Shown: positions 53,056-62,593 of the stretch, piece by piece
Numbering within the stretch: position 1 is the first letter of the stretch
Layout of the letters: each line of letters opens with the position of its first letter
Assembly: GCA_002238725.1 (NCBI GenBank)
Contig: MPMX01000013.1
Location: 1-64,000 of the forward strand
Direction of reading: 5' to 3'
Length of the DNA stretch: 64,000 nucleotides
Origin: Rhodospirillaceae bacterium bin65
GTDB lineage: Bacteria; Pseudomonadota; Alphaproteobacteria; Bin65
Notes under the pieces: model-generated
Told to the model about the DNA's origin: nothing
Database searches by the model: none
What the model saw: only the letters and a program-made list of their open reading frames with translations
Translations under genes and position numbers: made by a program

Positions 53056-53397
53056 CTAGACCGTGAAGGATTCTCCGCAGCCGCACCGGCCCTTTTCGTT
53101 GGGATTGACGAAATCGAACCGGGCGTTGAAGCGGTCTTCCACCCAGTCCATTTCGCTGCCGAACAGGAACATGGTCGCCGAGGGCTCGATGAAGATCCTG
53201 ACACCCTTGTCCTCGACCACATCCTCGAACTTCTTCTGCTCCCGGGCGTATTCGACATAATAGCTCATGCCGGAGCAGCCGGTGGACTTCACACCGACAC
53301 GCAGGCCCAGCACCTCCTCCTCCGACTTGGCGATCAAGGCTCTGGCCTGGTCGGCGGCGCGGTCGGTCAGCGTGATTACCTGTGGCATCATGGGCAT
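53056..53397 (-). CDS. sufA: A-type Fe-S carrier (SufA/IscA/ErpA family)
   Basis: A 113-residue HesB-fold carrier that holds new Fe-S clusters and passes them to target proteins. The three conserved cysteines are C41 (STGCSGMSY), C105 and C107 (RCGCGESF). Length and SUF context favour SufA. Unlike most alphaproteobacterial SUF operons, two unknown genes lie between it and sufT. The start may be a methionine later (MPQVITL), because the first residues are MPMMPQ. Confidence 0.92.
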   Translation of the reverse strand: MPMMPQVITLTDRAADQARALIAKSEEEVLGLRVGVKSTGCSGMSYYVEYAREQKKFEDVVEDKGVRIFIEPSATMFLFGSEMDWVEDRFNARFDFVNPNEKGRCGCGESFTV

Positions 53398-53421
53398 CGA
53401 CTCGTTTTCGGTTGGAGCAGC

Positions 53422-53847
53422 TTATTCGGCGACACGCCCAACGATCATCGCCAGATCGGAACCTAGCCAACGTACAACAATATACAAGATGAGCAGCAGG
53501 ACGCTGTAGGCAAGGGCTGCAGCGAAGCTTTGGCCGAACCCGCGCCACCAGTTTTCACGGTGTCGCTCAAAGGCCGAATCCAGATCGTCCAGCAGCGCCT
53601 GTTGCTGCAAATCCTTGATCGTCCTATTGGAAATTTGGCGATAGCGGCGGACGTCTTCCGGCGAAAATTCGTTGCCTATCCTGTACTGTTGCTCGACGGT
53701 TAGAGGTTTGCCGTCATTCTGCCGCTCCCAATCTACAATCCGGTCCCACTTGTGGTAGTGGAACAGGCCGAGGGTAAGCAGGACCGCCGTATCGGGTTCG
53801 CCTTGCTGTTCGATCAGGCCGGCGAAAATTTCCCGTTCCTTCGGCAT
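53422..53847 (-). CDS. Membrane-anchored protein of unknown function in the SUF block
   Basis: A 141-residue protein of no recognised family. A soluble, charged helical region (residues 1-105, with several tryptophans and glutamates, e.g. KWDRIVDWERQN) is followed by one strong membrane helix at about 109-131 (AAALAYSVLLLILYIVV), so it is probably tail-anchored in the inner membrane with its bulk in the cytoplasm. Its ATG overlaps the preceding small gene's TGA (TGATG), so the two are translationally coupled. Base composition is somewhat lower in GC than the suf genes (row 53581-53640 about 52%). Function unknown; it could be an accessory factor or a recent insertion. Confidence 0.7.
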   Translation of the reverse strand: MPKEREIFAGLIEQQGEPDTAVLLTLGLFHYHKWDRIVDWERQNDGKPLTVEQQYRIGNEFSPEDVRRYRQISNRTIKDLQQQALLDDLDSAFERHRENWWRGFGQSFAAALAYSVLLLILYIVVRWLGSDLAMIVGRVAE

Positions 53848-54014
53848 CAGGCAGATTTCTTAACGGAATTCCACGGATATTTCGCGCGAGTGGTGGCGTG
53901 AAGGTGATCGGACAGGGTTTTGCTTTTGACACTCATGAATTCGTCGGTTGCGGAATTTTTCTTTTTTCTTTTCAATACAACGACTTTTTTCTTTTTCGCG
54001 GCGCTGTCCGTCAT
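53847..54014 (-). CDS. Lysine-rich small protein of unknown function
   Basis: A 55-residue basic protein starting MTDSAAKKKKVVVLKRKKK, followed by a less charged C-terminal part ending NSVKKSA. The lysine codons make this gene AT-rich (row 53941-54000 is 35% GC). The ATG at 54012-54014 has GGGAAAA ahead and is preferred over an upstream in-frame TTG at 54035. It overlaps the 141-residue membrane gene by the TGATG junction. No family is recognisable; nucleic-acid or membrane-lipid binding through the lysine cluster is a guess. The pair lies between sufT and the sufA-like gene. Confidence 0.6.
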   Translation of the reverse strand: MTDSAAKKKKVVVLKRKKKNSATDEFMSVKSKTLSDHLHATTRAKYPWNSVKKSA

Positions 54015-54055
54015 CGGCTTTTCCCAGGTTTCCAAGACAAGAAATAGCGTCCTGC

Positions 54056-54475
54056 CTAGAACATATCAAGAATAAATTTCGCGTCGTCGCTCATATGGTC
54101 CGGCGTCCAGGGCGGCGACCAGGTGAGCGTCACCTTGACGACCCCGACTCCGTCGACCGCGGCCACCGCGTCGGCGACCTGTTGGGGCATCTCGCCGGCG
54201 ACCGGGCAATGCGGCGCGGTCAGCGTCATGGTGATCTCGACATTGCCGTTCAGCCGGCGGTCGGCTTCGTAGATCAAACCCAGATCGTAGATGTTGACCG
54301 GGATTTCCGGGTCGTGGACGGTTTTCAGCGCCTCGATCACCGCGTCCCGGCCGGCCCGCCCTTTCGGGTTTTCGAGCGCCGAGCCGGCGACAGCGGTCAG
54401 CCCCTCTTCGGCCGGCCCGTCCATGAAATCGGCGAGGCCGGGCACGCCTGATCCGGTGTCGGCGCTGCCGGCCAT
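54056..54475 (-). CDS. sufT: SUF system maturation protein SufT (MIP18/DUF59)
   Basis: A 139-residue MIP18-family protein that helps mature Fe-S proteins. The family signature HDPEIPVNIYDLGLIY is at 54-69 and the conserved cysteine C90 lies in LTAPHCPVAGEMP, ahead of the VKVTLTWSPPWTPDHMS ending. The first 35 residues are a variable extension. It follows sufE after 2 bp. Confidence 0.93.
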   Translation of the reverse strand: MAGSADTGSGVPGLADFMDGPAEEGLTAVAGSALENPKGRAGRDAVIEALKTVHDPEIPVNIYDLGLIYEADRRLNGNVEITMTLTAPHCPVAGEMPQQVADAVAAVDGVGVVKVTLTWSPPWTPDHMSDDAKFILDMF

Positions 54476-54477
54476 CG

Positions 54478-54900
54478 TCAGGCGGCCTGGATGCCCGGCC
54501 GGGCGCCGGCCAGCTTCTGGATATGTTTCAGCATCGCCATCATGCCGACCTGGCGCTGCGTGGTCAGCGCACCGAGATTGAGCCGGCGCACATGATCCAG
54601 GGTGATCTGCGCCAGTTCCGCCGTCGTCAGGCCGCTGAAACTGTCGGTCATCATGGCGACGAGGCCCTTGACGATGGCGGCATCGGAATGGCCGCGGAAA
54701 TAGTGACGATCGTCCGCGATGTCATGGATGATCCACACCCGCGACATGCAGCCGTGCATCAGGTGGGCGTCGCCCATCGCCTCTTCGGGGAACGGTTCGC
54801 CCCGCTTTTTCTTCGCGATATCGAGCAGGTATTCGAAGCGCATCTCGTCGTCGAGCGCTTCGAGTGTCTCCGCGTAGTCCTCGTAAACCGACAGGTCCAT
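54478..54900 (-). CDS. sufE: Sulfur acceptor SufE
   Basis: Takes persulfide sulfur from SufS and passes it to SufB. The 140 residues include the acceptor cysteine C51 in LMHGCMSRVW and the YLLDIAKKK and LNLGALTTQRQVGM motifs. The start at 54898-54900 follows sufS by 5 bp; a longer open frame upstream lies in sufS and is rejected. Presence of SufE indicates a SufS-SufE (not SufU) sulfur relay. Confidence 0.95.
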   Translation of the reverse strand: MDLSVYEDYAETLEALDDEMRFEYLLDIAKKKRGEPFPEEAMGDAHLMHGCMSRVWIIHDIADDRHYFRGHSDAAIVKGLVAMMTDSFSGLTTAELAQITLDHVRRLNLGALTTQRQVGMMAMLKHIQKLAGARPGIQAA

Positions 54901-54905
54901 CGCGC

Positions 54906-56171
54906 CTAACCCAGCAGCTTCTGCGCATGGCGGATGCCGGCGGCCAGCGCATCGATTTCTTCCGCCGTGTTGTAGAGCGCCATGGAAGCCCGGACCGTCG
55001 ATTCGATGCCCATCCGCGCCATCAGGGGCTGGGCGCAATGATGGCCGACGCGCACGGCAATCCCCTGCCGGTCGAGAATTGCGCCGACGTCGAGGGAATG
55101 CAGGCCATCGACGACGAAGGACATGATGGCCGCCTTGTCCGGCGCCTCGCCGATCAGGCGCACGCCGGGAACGTCGCGCAACACGTCGAACGCATGCGCG
55201 CGCAGGGCATGCTCGTGGGCGCCGATGGCCTCCATGCCGAGCGCCTGGACATAGTCGATGGCCGCGCCGAGGCCGATGGCCTGCACGAAAGGCGGCGTGC
55301 CGGCCTCGAACCGCATTGGCGGTTCGGCATAGACGGTCTGCTCGAACGAGACCGAATCGATCATGTCGCCGCCGCCCTGCCAGGGCGGCATCGCTTCGAG
55401 CCGGTCCGACCTGCCGTAAAGGATGCCGACGCCTGTCGGCCCATAGAGCTTGTGGCCGGTAAAGGCATAGAAATCGCAGCCGATGGCCTGCACGTCGACC
55501 GGCTGGTGGACGATCCCCTGAGCGCCGTCGATCAGGACGCAGGCGCCGACCGTCTTCGCCAGGCGCGTCACCTCGGCGACCGGGACGACCGTGCCGAGGA
55601 CGTTCGAGACATGGGTCACGGAGACCAGCTTCGTCCGTTCCGTCAGCAGGGCGGCGAAGCGGTCGAGATCGAAACTGCCATCGTCCTCCACCGGCGCGAC
55701 CCTGAGCACGACCCCCTTGCGGTCGCGCAGCAGCTGCCAGGGCACGATATTGGCGTGGTGCTCCATCTCGGTGATGACAATCTCGTCGCCGGCCGAGAGA
55801 TGGGCCTCGGCCCAGGAACAGGCGACCAGATTGATCGACTCGGTCACGTTCTTGGTGAATACGATAGTGTCGGGGCCGGGCGCGTTCAGCAGTCCGGCCG
55901 CTTTCTCGCGCACGCCTTCATAGGCTTCGGTCGCCGCGCCGCTCAGGAAATGGGCGCCGCGATGGACGTTGGCGTATTCGCGGGCATAGCTGTTTTGCAG
56001 CGCATCGAGGACGGATTGCGGCTTCTGCGCGCTCGCGCCGTTGTCGAGGAACCGCAGCGGCTTGTTGTAGACGGTACGCGACAGGATCGGGAAATCCGCC
56101 CGCACGACGGCAGGGTCGTAGGTATTGCGGCCGCGGGCCGGCATCTCGCGAATGGCTGGAATTGCAGTCAT
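54906..56171 (-). CDS. sufS: Cysteine desulfurase SufS
   Basis: A PLP enzyme that removes sulfur from cysteine for Fe-S assembly. The 421 residues have PLP lysine K241 (FTGHKLYGP) and the active-site cysteine C379 in VRVGHHCAQPLM, the group II desulfurase pattern that needs SufE. MEHHANIVPW and GAQGIVHQ are further landmarks. ATG at 56169-56171 overlaps the sufD stop by 4 bp; upstream open frame is sufD antisense-frame sequence. The first 15 residues are a small extension. Confidence 0.96.
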   Translation of the reverse strand: MTAIPAIREMPARGRNTYDPAVVRADFPILSRTVYNKPLRFLDNGASAQKPQSVLDALQNSYAREYANVHRGAHFLSGAATEAYEGVREKAAGLLNAPGPDTIVFTKNVTESINLVACSWAEAHLSAGDEIVITEMEHHANIVPWQLLRDRKGVVLRVAPVEDDGSFDLDRFAALLTERTKLVSVTHVSNVLGTVVPVAEVTRLAKTVGACVLIDGAQGIVHQPVDVQAIGCDFYAFTGHKLYGPTGVGILYGRSDRLEAMPPWQGGGDMIDSVSFEQTVYAEPPMRFEAGTPPFVQAIGLGAAIDYVQALGMEAIGAHEHALRAHAFDVLRDVPGVRLIGEAPDKAAIMSFVVDGLHSLDVGAILDRQGIAVRVGHHCAQPLMARMGIESTVRASMALYNTAEEIDALAAGIRHAQKLLG

Positions 56172-57517
56172 GGGGTCGGTTGGGGGCGCTCCCCCATCCA
56201 GCGCGCCACGTTCTGCTCCAAGGGCAGGCGCATGCCGGCGAGCGCCACGGCATCGATGGCCTCGTTCAGGAAGGCTTCGACCAAAAGCTGCCGGGCCTGC
56301 CCCTCCGGCACGCCGCGCGAGCGCAGGTAGAACAGCGCCTCGGCGTCCAGGTCGCCGGCGGTCGCGCCGTGGCTGCACTGCACGTCGTCGGCATGGATGA
56401 ACAGTTCGGGCTTGGTGTTGACCTCGGAGGTTTCCGACAGCAGCAGGGCGCGGCTCATCTGGTGGCCTTCGACCTGCTGCGCGTCCTGCCGGACCACGAC
56501 CTTGCCCTGGAACACGGCGCGGGCGCGCCCGTCCAGCACACCCTTGTAGAGCTGGTCGCTATGGGTTTCCGGCGCGGCATGATCGACGGCGGTCGTGTGA
56601 TCGCAATGCTGATGCCCGCCGACCAGATAGGCGCCGTTGAGGCGGCAATGGGCGCCCGGGCCATCCAGCGAAACGCGCAGTTCGTTGCGTGAAATCCGGC
56701 CGCCCAGGGTGAAGCAGAAGCTGTCGAACATGGCGTCGCGGCCGAGCGTTGCGTCGAGCAAGGCGACGTGGATCGCTTCCTTCGATTCGTCCTGGACCTT
56801 GCAGTGGCGCACGATGGCTTCGGGCCCGGCGGCGACGTCGGTCACGACATTGGCGAAGTAACCGCCGATGCACAGGCCGACATGGTGTTCGACCACCGTC
56901 ACGCGGCTGCGCGCGCCCGCGATTATCAGGTTGCGCGGCTGGTAGGCCGGCGGCAGGGCGCCGCCGGTGCCGACGGAGAGGATCTCAATCGGCAGGTCGA
57001 CCGTCACGTCTTCAGGGACGATCAGGACATAGCCGTCTTCCAGCCAGCTGTCATTCAGCGCCTTGAGAGCGCCGTCGTCGACCGTCACCCGCTCCCGCAG
57101 CAGGTCTGCAACGCCGGGATGCCCGGTCGCCAGCGCTTCGGCCAGGGAGGTCAGTATCGTGCCTTCGGGCAGCGCCGGCACCGCGGACAGCGCTGGCCGG
57201 ACCTGCCCGTTGACCAGGACGAGCCGGCAATCCGCTTCCCGGCCGAAGACGAGGGCCGGCAGGCTCTCCTTCGCGACTTCGGCGGGCGCCGGCGCCCAGT
57301 CCAGTTCCAGGCCGGTCAACTGGGCTAGATTGGTATAGCGCCAGTCCTCGATCCGCCGGTTGGGCAGGCCGCGCGCAGCAAACCGCCCGGCCGCCTCGGC
57401 CCGGACCGGTGGCAGCCAATCCGGCGCCGCGGCCGTTCCATTGCCCGGGCCGGCGCGCCAGCCGCTCAGCCAGTCGGGATTCGCCGCCGGACCATCGATG
57501 GGGACCAGAGTCGCCAC
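56168..57517 (-). CDS. sufD: Fe-S assembly scaffold protein SufD
   Basis: Partner of SufB and SufC in the SufBC2D scaffold. The 449-residue protein has the SufBD beta-helix core (RVTVVEHHVGLCIGGYFANVVTDV, AHCRLNGAYLVGGHQHCDHTTAVDH, FQGKVVVRQDAQQVEGHQMS) and ends with helices ending RWMGERPQ. The N-terminal 100 residues are variable, as usual. SufC is encoded just 3 bp upstream and sufS overlaps its end. Confidence 0.95.
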   Translation of the reverse strand: MATLVPIDGPAANPDWLSGWRAGPGNGTAAAPDWLPPVRAEAAGRFAARGLPNRRIEDWRYTNLAQLTGLELDWAPAPAEVAKESLPALVFGREADCRLVLVNGQVRPALSAVPALPEGTILTSLAEALATGHPGVADLLRERVTVDDGALKALNDSWLEDGYVLIVPEDVTVDLPIEILSVGTGGALPPAYQPRNLIIAGARSRVTVVEHHVGLCIGGYFANVVTDVAAGPEAIVRHCKVQDESKEAIHVALLDATLGRDAMFDSFCFTLGGRISRNELRVSLDGPGAHCRLNGAYLVGGHQHCDHTTAVDHAAPETHSDQLYKGVLDGRARAVFQGKVVVRQDAQQVEGHQMSRALLLSETSEVNTKPELFIHADDVQCSHGATAGDLDAEALFYLRSRGVPEGQARQLLVEAFLNEAIDAVALAGMRLPLEQNVARWMGERPQPTP

Positions 57518-57520
57518 GGG

Positions 57521-58270
57521 TCAGGCCGCCCTGGCGGCGAAGGCGCCATAGCCCTCGTCTTCGAGTTGCAGGGCCAGCTCCTTGCCGCCGGAGGTCACGA
57601 TGCGGCCGCCGGCCAGCACATGGACCCGGTCCGGCACGATATAGTCGAGCAGACGCTGATAATGCGTGATAACGAGCATGGACCGCGCCGGCCCGCGCAG
57701 GGCATTGACGCCGTCGGCGACGATCTTCAGGGCGTCGATATCCAGGCCGCTGTCGGTTTCGTCGAGCACGGCGAACGCCGGCTCCAGCACCGCCATCTGC
57801 AGAATTTCGTTGCGCTTCTTCTCGCCGCCTGAAAAGCCGACGTTGACAGCGCGCTTCAACATGTCGTCGCTCATGCCCAGCGCCTTGGCCTTCTGCCGGA
57901 CCAGCTTCAGGAACTGCATGGCGTCGAGCTCTTCCTCCCCGCGCTGCACTTTCAACCCGTTCAGCGCGTGTTTCAGGAAGGTCATGTTGGTGACGCCCGG
58001 AATTTCGACCGGATACTGGAAGGCGAGGAAGAGGCCGGCCGCCGCCCGCTCTTCGGGATCGAGGTCCAGCAGGTTCCCGCCCTTGAACAGGACGCTGCCG
58101 TCGGAGACCTCGTAGCCGTCGCGGCCGGAAAGCACATAGCTGAGCGTGCTCTTGCCGGAGCCATTCGGTCCCATAACGGCATGGACCTCGCCTGGGGCGA
58201 CAGCGAGATCCACCCCGTTCAGGATCGGCTTTCCGCCAACAGAGGCATGCAGGTTCTTGATTTCAAGCAT
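57521..58270 (-). CDS. sufC: Fe-S assembly ATPase SufC
   Basis: A 249-residue ABC-type ATPase that drives conformational change in SufBD. Walker A GPNGSGKST lies at 34-42, the signature SGGEKKRNEILQMA in the middle and Walker B AVLDETDSGLDIDAL after it; this DETDSGLD form is SufC-specific. ATG at 58268-58270 is preferred over a frame start eight codons earlier, giving the normal MLEIKNLHA beginning. A 60-bp gap to sufB contains no other gene. Confidence 0.97.
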   Translation of the reverse strand: MLEIKNLHASVGGKPILNGVDLAVAPGEVHAVMGPNGSGKSTLSYVLSGRDGYEVSDGSVLFKGGNLLDLDPEERAAAGLFLAFQYPVEIPGVTNMTFLKHALNGLKVQRGEEELDAMQFLKLVRQKAKALGMSDDMLKRAVNVGFSGGEKKRNEILQMAVLEPAFAVLDETDSGLDIDALKIVADGVNALRGPARSMLVITHYQRLLDYIVPDRVHVLAGGRIVTSGGKELALQLEDEGYGAFAARAA

Positions 58271-58330
58271 GTTTTCCAAAGTCCACCTGTTCATACTCGA
58301 GGCGCTGGACGGTATTCCCGCAGAGGCCCG

Positions 58331-59797
58331 TCAGCCGACGCTCCCCTCGAGGCTGATGCTGACGAGTTTCTGGGCCTCGACGGCAAACTCCATCGGCAGT
58401 TCCTGGAGCACTTCCTTGCAGAAGCCGTTGACGATCAGCGCCACGGCATCCTCCTCGCCGATGCCGCGCTGGCGGCAATAGAACAGCTGGTCCTCGCCGA
58501 TCCGCGAGGTCGTCGCCTCGTGCTCCACCTTGGCGGTCCGGTTCCGGCTCTCGATATAAGGCACGGTATGGGCACCGCAGCGGTCGCCGATCAGCAGCGA
58601 ATCGCATTGGGTAAAATTGCGCCCCTCCGCGGCCTTCGGGCCCATGCGCACCAACCCGCGATAGGTATTGCGCGCCCGGCCGGCCGAAATGCCCTTGGAG
58701 ATGATGCGCGAGCGCGTGTTGCGGCCCAGATGGATCATCTTGGTGCCGGTATCGGCCTGCTGCGCGTTGTTGGTGATGGCGACGGAATAGAACTCGCCGA
58801 CGGAATTGTCGCCCTGCAGGATGCAGGACGGGTATTTCCAGGTAATCGCCGAGCCGGTCTCGACCTGGGTCCAGCGGATCTTCGAATCGTCGCCGCGGCA
58901 GGCGCCGCGCTTGGTGACGAAATTGTAGATGCCGCCCTTGCCGTTCTCGTCGCCGGGATACCAGTTCTGAACGGTCGAATACTTGATCTCGGCGTCTTTC
59001 AGCGTGACCAGTTCGACGACCGCGGCGTGAAGCTGGTTCTCGTCGCGCATCGGCGCCGTGCAGCCTTCGAGATAGGAGACGTAGCTGCCCTCGTCGGCGA
59101 TGATGAGCGTCCGCTCGAACTGGCCGGTGTCCTTCGCGTTGATGCGAAAATAGGTCGACAATTCCATCGGGCAGTGCACGCCCGGCGGGATGTAGACGAA
59201 CGAGCCGTCGGAGAAGACCGCCGAATTCAGCGTCGCGTAGAAATTGTCCGTATAGGGCACCACGGTGCCGAGATATTTGCGCACCAACTCCGGATGGTTC
59301 TGCAGCGCCTCGGAGATCGAGCAGAAGATGACGCCGTGGCTCTCCAACTCCTTCTTGAAGGTGGTGGCGACCGAGACCGAATCGAACACGGCGTCGACGG
59401 CGACCCTGGGCGCGCCCTGGACGCCGGCGAGAACCTCCTGCTCCTTCAGCGGAATGCCGAGCTTCTCGTAGGTCCGCAGCAGTTCCGGATCGACCTCGTC
59501 GAGGCTTTTCGGCCCTGCCGTGCTCTTGGGCGCGGCGTAGTAGTAGATGTCCTGAAAATCGATCGCCGGATAGTCGACCATCGCCCAGGTCGGCTCTTCC
59601 ATAGTCAGCCAGTGGCGATAGGCCTTGAGCCGCCAGTCGAGCATCCAGTCCGGCTCGTCCTTGCGGGCGGAAATGAAGCGGACGATGTCCTCGTTCAGCC
59701 CCTTGGGGGCCGTCTCCATCTCGATCTCGGTTTCCCAGCCATGCTTGTACTTGCCGAGATCGCGGACCTGGGCAACGGTCTGTGCGGTTGCAGCCAT
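58331..59797 (-). CDS. sufB: Fe-S assembly scaffold protein SufB
   Basis: The core scaffold on which the nascent cluster forms. The 488 residues match the SufB family end to end, with [20 protein letters not shown]-like and KCDSLLIGD-type segments. Visible landmarks are [60 protein letters not shown] and the C-terminal [10 protein letters not shown]. The cysteine in [10 protein letters not shown] corresponds to the conserved persulfide/cluster position. Its start lies 2 bp after the Rrf2 regulator stop, so the regulator and sufB are translationally close. Confidence 0.96.
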   Translation of the reverse strand: MAATAQTVAQVRDLGKYKHGWETEIEMETAPKGLNEDIVRFISARKDEPDWMLDWRLKAYRHWLTMEEPTWAMVDYPAIDFQDIYYYAAPKSTAGPKSLDEVDPELLRTYEKLGIPLKEQEVLAGVQGAPRVAVDAVFDSVSVATTFKKELESHGVIFCSISEALQNHPELVRKYLGTVVPYTDNFYATLNSAVFSDGSFVYIPPGVHCPMELSTYFRINAKDTGQFERTLIIADEGSYVSYLEGCTAPMRDENQLHAAVVELVTLKDAEIKYSTVQNWYPGDENGKGGIYNFVTKRGACRGDDSKIRWTQVETGSAITWKYPSCILQGDNSVGEFYSVAITNNAQQADTGTKMIHLGRNTRSRIISKGISAGRARNTYRGLVRMGPKAAEGRNFTQCDSLLIGDRCGAHTVPYIESRNRTAKVEHEATTSRIGEDQLFYCRQRGIGEEDAVALIVNGFCKEVLQELPMEFAVEAQKLVSISLEGSVG

Positions 59798-59799
59798 GG

Positions 59800-60273
59800 C
59801 TAGCGCGCCTCCCCCGCCAGGTGGACACCTGCAGCGCCTTCCGCCGCCCGGAACGGGACCCCGAACATCGTGGGAATGGCCATATCCTCCAGGCTTACGT
59901 CGGCAAGCGCGCTCCGGATCGCCGTATTGACCCGGTCCCAGTTACCGCGCACCGGGCACAGCAATTCGACATTGCAATCCCCTTCGGCGCCATCCACGCA
60001 CGCGGTCAGGCTGATCGGCCCTTCCAGCGCGCGAATGACCTCAAGCATCGAAATATCGCCGGCCGGCCGGGCCAGCCGGTAGCCACCGTTCACGCCGCGC
60101 TGGGAGGCGAGCACGCCTTCCCTGGCCAGCGCCTTCAGCACCTTGGCGACGGTCGGCGCCGGCACGTTCGATTCCTCCGACAATTGCGGCGCGGTTACGC
60201 GCTTGTCCGGCTCGTTCGCCATTTGAGTCAGCACGACGACGGCATAATCGGTAATCCTGTTCAGGCGCAGCAC
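59800..60273 (-). CDS. Rrf2-family SUF operon regulator
   Basis: A 157-residue winged-helix repressor of the IscR/SufR kind that senses Fe-S status. The DNA-binding domain opens [15 protein letters not shown] and has the Rrf2 wing [12 protein letters not shown]. Three cysteines, C92, C100 and C106 ([18 protein letters not shown]), are the IscR-type cluster ligands. As the first gene before sufB it likely autoregulates the operon. A promoter should lie in the 166-bp gap to the desulfurase gene upstream, but I could not identify an operator with confidence. Confidence 0.93.
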   Translation of the reverse strand: MLRLNRITDYAVVVLTQMANEPDKRVTAPQLSEESNVPAPTVAKVLKALAREGVLASQRGVNGGYRLARPAGDISMLEVIRALEGPISLTACVDGAEGDCNVELLCPVRGNWDRVNTAIRSALADVSLEDMAIPTMFGVPFRAAEGAAGVHLAGEAR

Positions 60274-60439
60274 GGGCAGACCTCCCGAATTTCGACCGGC
60301 GCGGCCGGTAAACCGGACCGGATTTGTGCGGTTTAAGGTAGGACGGTCAGCGCGAATTCAAGACCGATCCGGTGCGGTATTGCCGCAGGACGGGAAGCGG
60401 GGCGCGGCAACGGCGCGCAGAACGCCGGATTCGCGGCAG

Positions 60440-61540
60440 TTATCTTGCAGTTTTGGCGGCGACGGTCTCGCGCCAGGCGGACAGGAAACGATCGATATCG
60501 CCGTCCGTCGTGTACGGCCCCTGGCTGACCCGGATGGCCGACTGTGCAAGCTCGTCCTCAACCCCCATGGCCGAAAGCACCGGCGACGCCGCCACCTTGC
60601 CCGACGCACAGGCCGATCCCGCCGAAATAGCAATCCCGGCAAGATCGAGGCGCATGGTCATCAGAGACGACGGGACGCCGGGAACGGCCGTACAACTGGT
60701 GTTGGGCAGCCGCCGGGCTGCGCCGCCGATGACCCGGATCTCCGGAACCGCGTCGCGCATCGCCGCTTCGAGACGGTCGCGCCGGTCGCGCACGTCGGTC
60801 CAGCCATCGGCCTCCTGCGCCGCCGCCTTCGCCGCCGCGCCGAACCCGGCGATGCCGGGAACGTTTTCAGTGCCGCATCGGAGGCGCTGCTCCTGCCCGC
60901 CCCCGGCGATCAGCGCCGGCCAATCGCCCGGATCCCTGACGATCAGGGCGCCGACGCCGGTCGGCCCGCCGATCTTGTGGGCGGTCACGCTCATGCTGTC
61001 GCAATGGGGCCAGACCTCCGAGAGATCGGCCTTGCCGGCATGCTGAACGGCATCGACATGCAGATGGGCGCCGTGCGCCCGGCACAGCCCGGCGGCCTCG
61101 GCGACCGGCTGCATCACCCCCGTCTCGTTGTTTGCCGCCATGACCGCGACCGTAGCGATGGCCTCCGGCCCCTCCATCAGGGTTTGCAATGCATTCAGAT
61201 CGATCGACCCGTCCGGAATGCTCGCAATCTCCCTGAAGTCCCCGATATTCTCGAGAATCGACGGATGTTCGATCAGGGCGGCGGCGACCGGCCCCGGCGA
61301 CCGCTTCATCGCCATGGCGTTGGCTTCCGTCGCGCCGCTGGTGAAGATGACCGAGGCGGGGTCGCAACCGGCCAGCGCCGCCACATCGGCGCGGGCATCC
61401 TCGACCACGGCGCGCATCGCACGCCCCTCGCCGTGAATGGACGAAGGATTGCCCCGCAAGGCCATGGCCGCCGTCATTGCCGCCGCGGATTCGGGACGCA
61501 GGGGCGCGCTGGCGTTGTGATCGAGATAAACGCGGTTCAT
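60440..61540 (-). CDS. Cysteine desulfurase (NifS/IscS-like)
   Basis: A second PLP desulfurase, 366 residues, of the NifS/IscS group I type. PLP lysine K189 lies in SVTAHKIGGPTG, and C311 in SAGSACASGKV is the persulfide cysteine on the mobile loop. The start MNRVYLDHNASAP is standard. A class I enzyme together with SufS/SufE gives the cell two sulfur donors; it may serve Fe-S assembly, tRNA thiolation or both. Placement between cysE and the Rrf2 gene is common in alphaproteobacteria. Confidence 0.94.
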   Translation of the reverse strand: MNRVYLDHNASAPLRPESAAAMTAAMALRGNPSSIHGEGRAMRAVVEDARADVAALAGCDPASVIFTSGATEANAMAMKRSPGPVAAALIEHPSILENIGDFREIASIPDGSIDLNALQTLMEGPEAIATVAVMAANNETGVMQPVAEAAGLCRAHGAHLHVDAVQHAGKADLSEVWPHCDSMSVTAHKIGGPTGVGALIVRDPGDWPALIAGGGQEQRLRCGTENVPGIAGFGAAAKAAAQEADGWTDVRDRRDRLEAAMRDAVPEIRVIGGAARRLPNTSCTAVPGVPSSLMTMRLDLAGIAISAGSACASGKVAASPVLSAMGVEDELAQSAIRVSQGPYTTDGDIDRFLSAWRETVAAKTAR

Positions 61541-61606
61541 CGGTCGCTGAGGCCTCGATAGCAGAGTGAAACGATCGGGTTCGGCCGGCGGAAGGCGGGC
61601 GGGCCG

Positions 61607-62317
61607 TCAGGCGGATTTGGCGGTGGGCGGTTTCTCGCGCCCTTCCCGTTCGGCTTCGAGTTCTTCGATCCGCTCGGTCAGGACCTGAACCTGGCTGCGC
61701 AGCGCTTCGATCGCCGGGACCATCGGGTCGCTCAGGTCGTCCGTCGTACCGTAGGCCACGAATTTCTTTACCGTCCGTTTGTCTTTCGGCATCACGGTCT
61801 TGGCCGGAATGCCGGTGACGGTGACGTTCGGTTGCACGTCGCGCACCACGACGGCATTGGCGCCCACCCGGGCGTTGGCGCCGACCGTGATCGGCCCCAG
61901 CACCTGGGCGCCGGAACCGACAATCACGCCGTCTTCCAGCGTCGGATGGCGTTTGACATTGCGTTGGGCTTCGGAATCGACGCTCGGCGACGTCCCGCCC
62001 AGGGTTACGTCGTGATACAGGGTCACGTCGTCTCCGATTTCTGCGGTTTCGCCGATCACAACCCCCATGCCGTGGTCGATGAACAGGCGCTTGCCGATCT
62101 TCGCGCCGGGATGAATCTCGATCCCGGTCCAGAACCGGCCCCACTGCGAGATCCAGCGGCCGAGCGGGTACAACCGGTGCACCCAGAACCACCGCGCCAC
62201 GCGGTAGAACAGCATGGCATGGAAGCTCGGATAGTTGAGGACGACCTCGAAGCCGCTCCGGGCCGCAGGGTCGCGGGCCATGATCCCGCCGATCTCGTCG
62301 CGCATTGTGCGAAACAT
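61607..62317 (-). CDS. cysE: Serine O-acetyltransferase
   Basis: Acetylates serine with acetyl-CoA, the first step of cysteine synthesis. The 236 residues have a short helical N-terminus and a left-handed beta-helix of hexapeptide repeats ([42 protein letters not shown]). Active-site histidines are H82 and H102. A C-terminal charged coiled-coil-like stretch ([14 protein letters not shown]) is an extension beyond the core. ATG at 62315-62317 gives the usual [10 protein letters not shown]. Cysteine produced here would feed the desulfurases downstream. Confidence 0.95.
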   Translation of the reverse strand: MFRTMRDEIGGIMARDPAARSGFEVVLNYPSFHAMLFYRVARWFWVHRLYPLGRWISQWGRFWTGIEIHPGAKIGKRLFIDHGMGVVIGETAEIGDDVTLYHDVTLGGTSPSVDSEAQRNVKRHPTLEDGVIVGSGAQVLGPITVGANARVGANAVVVRDVQPNVTVTGIPAKTVMPKDKRTVKKFVAYGTTDDLSDPMVPAIEALRSQVQVLTERIEELEAEREGREKPPTAKSA

Positions 62318-62593
62318 GTCGTGTCCGCTCCTGCCTGACCGGGCGCCGGCGGGGCCGGCCGCCGCCGCTCCGCTACAATCTGGCGCTTGAAACACCGGCG
62401 GTGCAGAAGCATATGGTCCGGCGCTCGATCTGTACCGGCGCCAGGTTGCACCGCTTGCGCCTCATGGGCCGATTCACCAGATAATGCGCGCCCCATAGCG
62501 GTCAAGACGCGCGAGTTGGGTGGCTTTCTTTCGGTATTCCGCCCGATTGAGCGCGCCGACGGGGACCGAGGCCGAACGAAGGGACGCTCCCGG

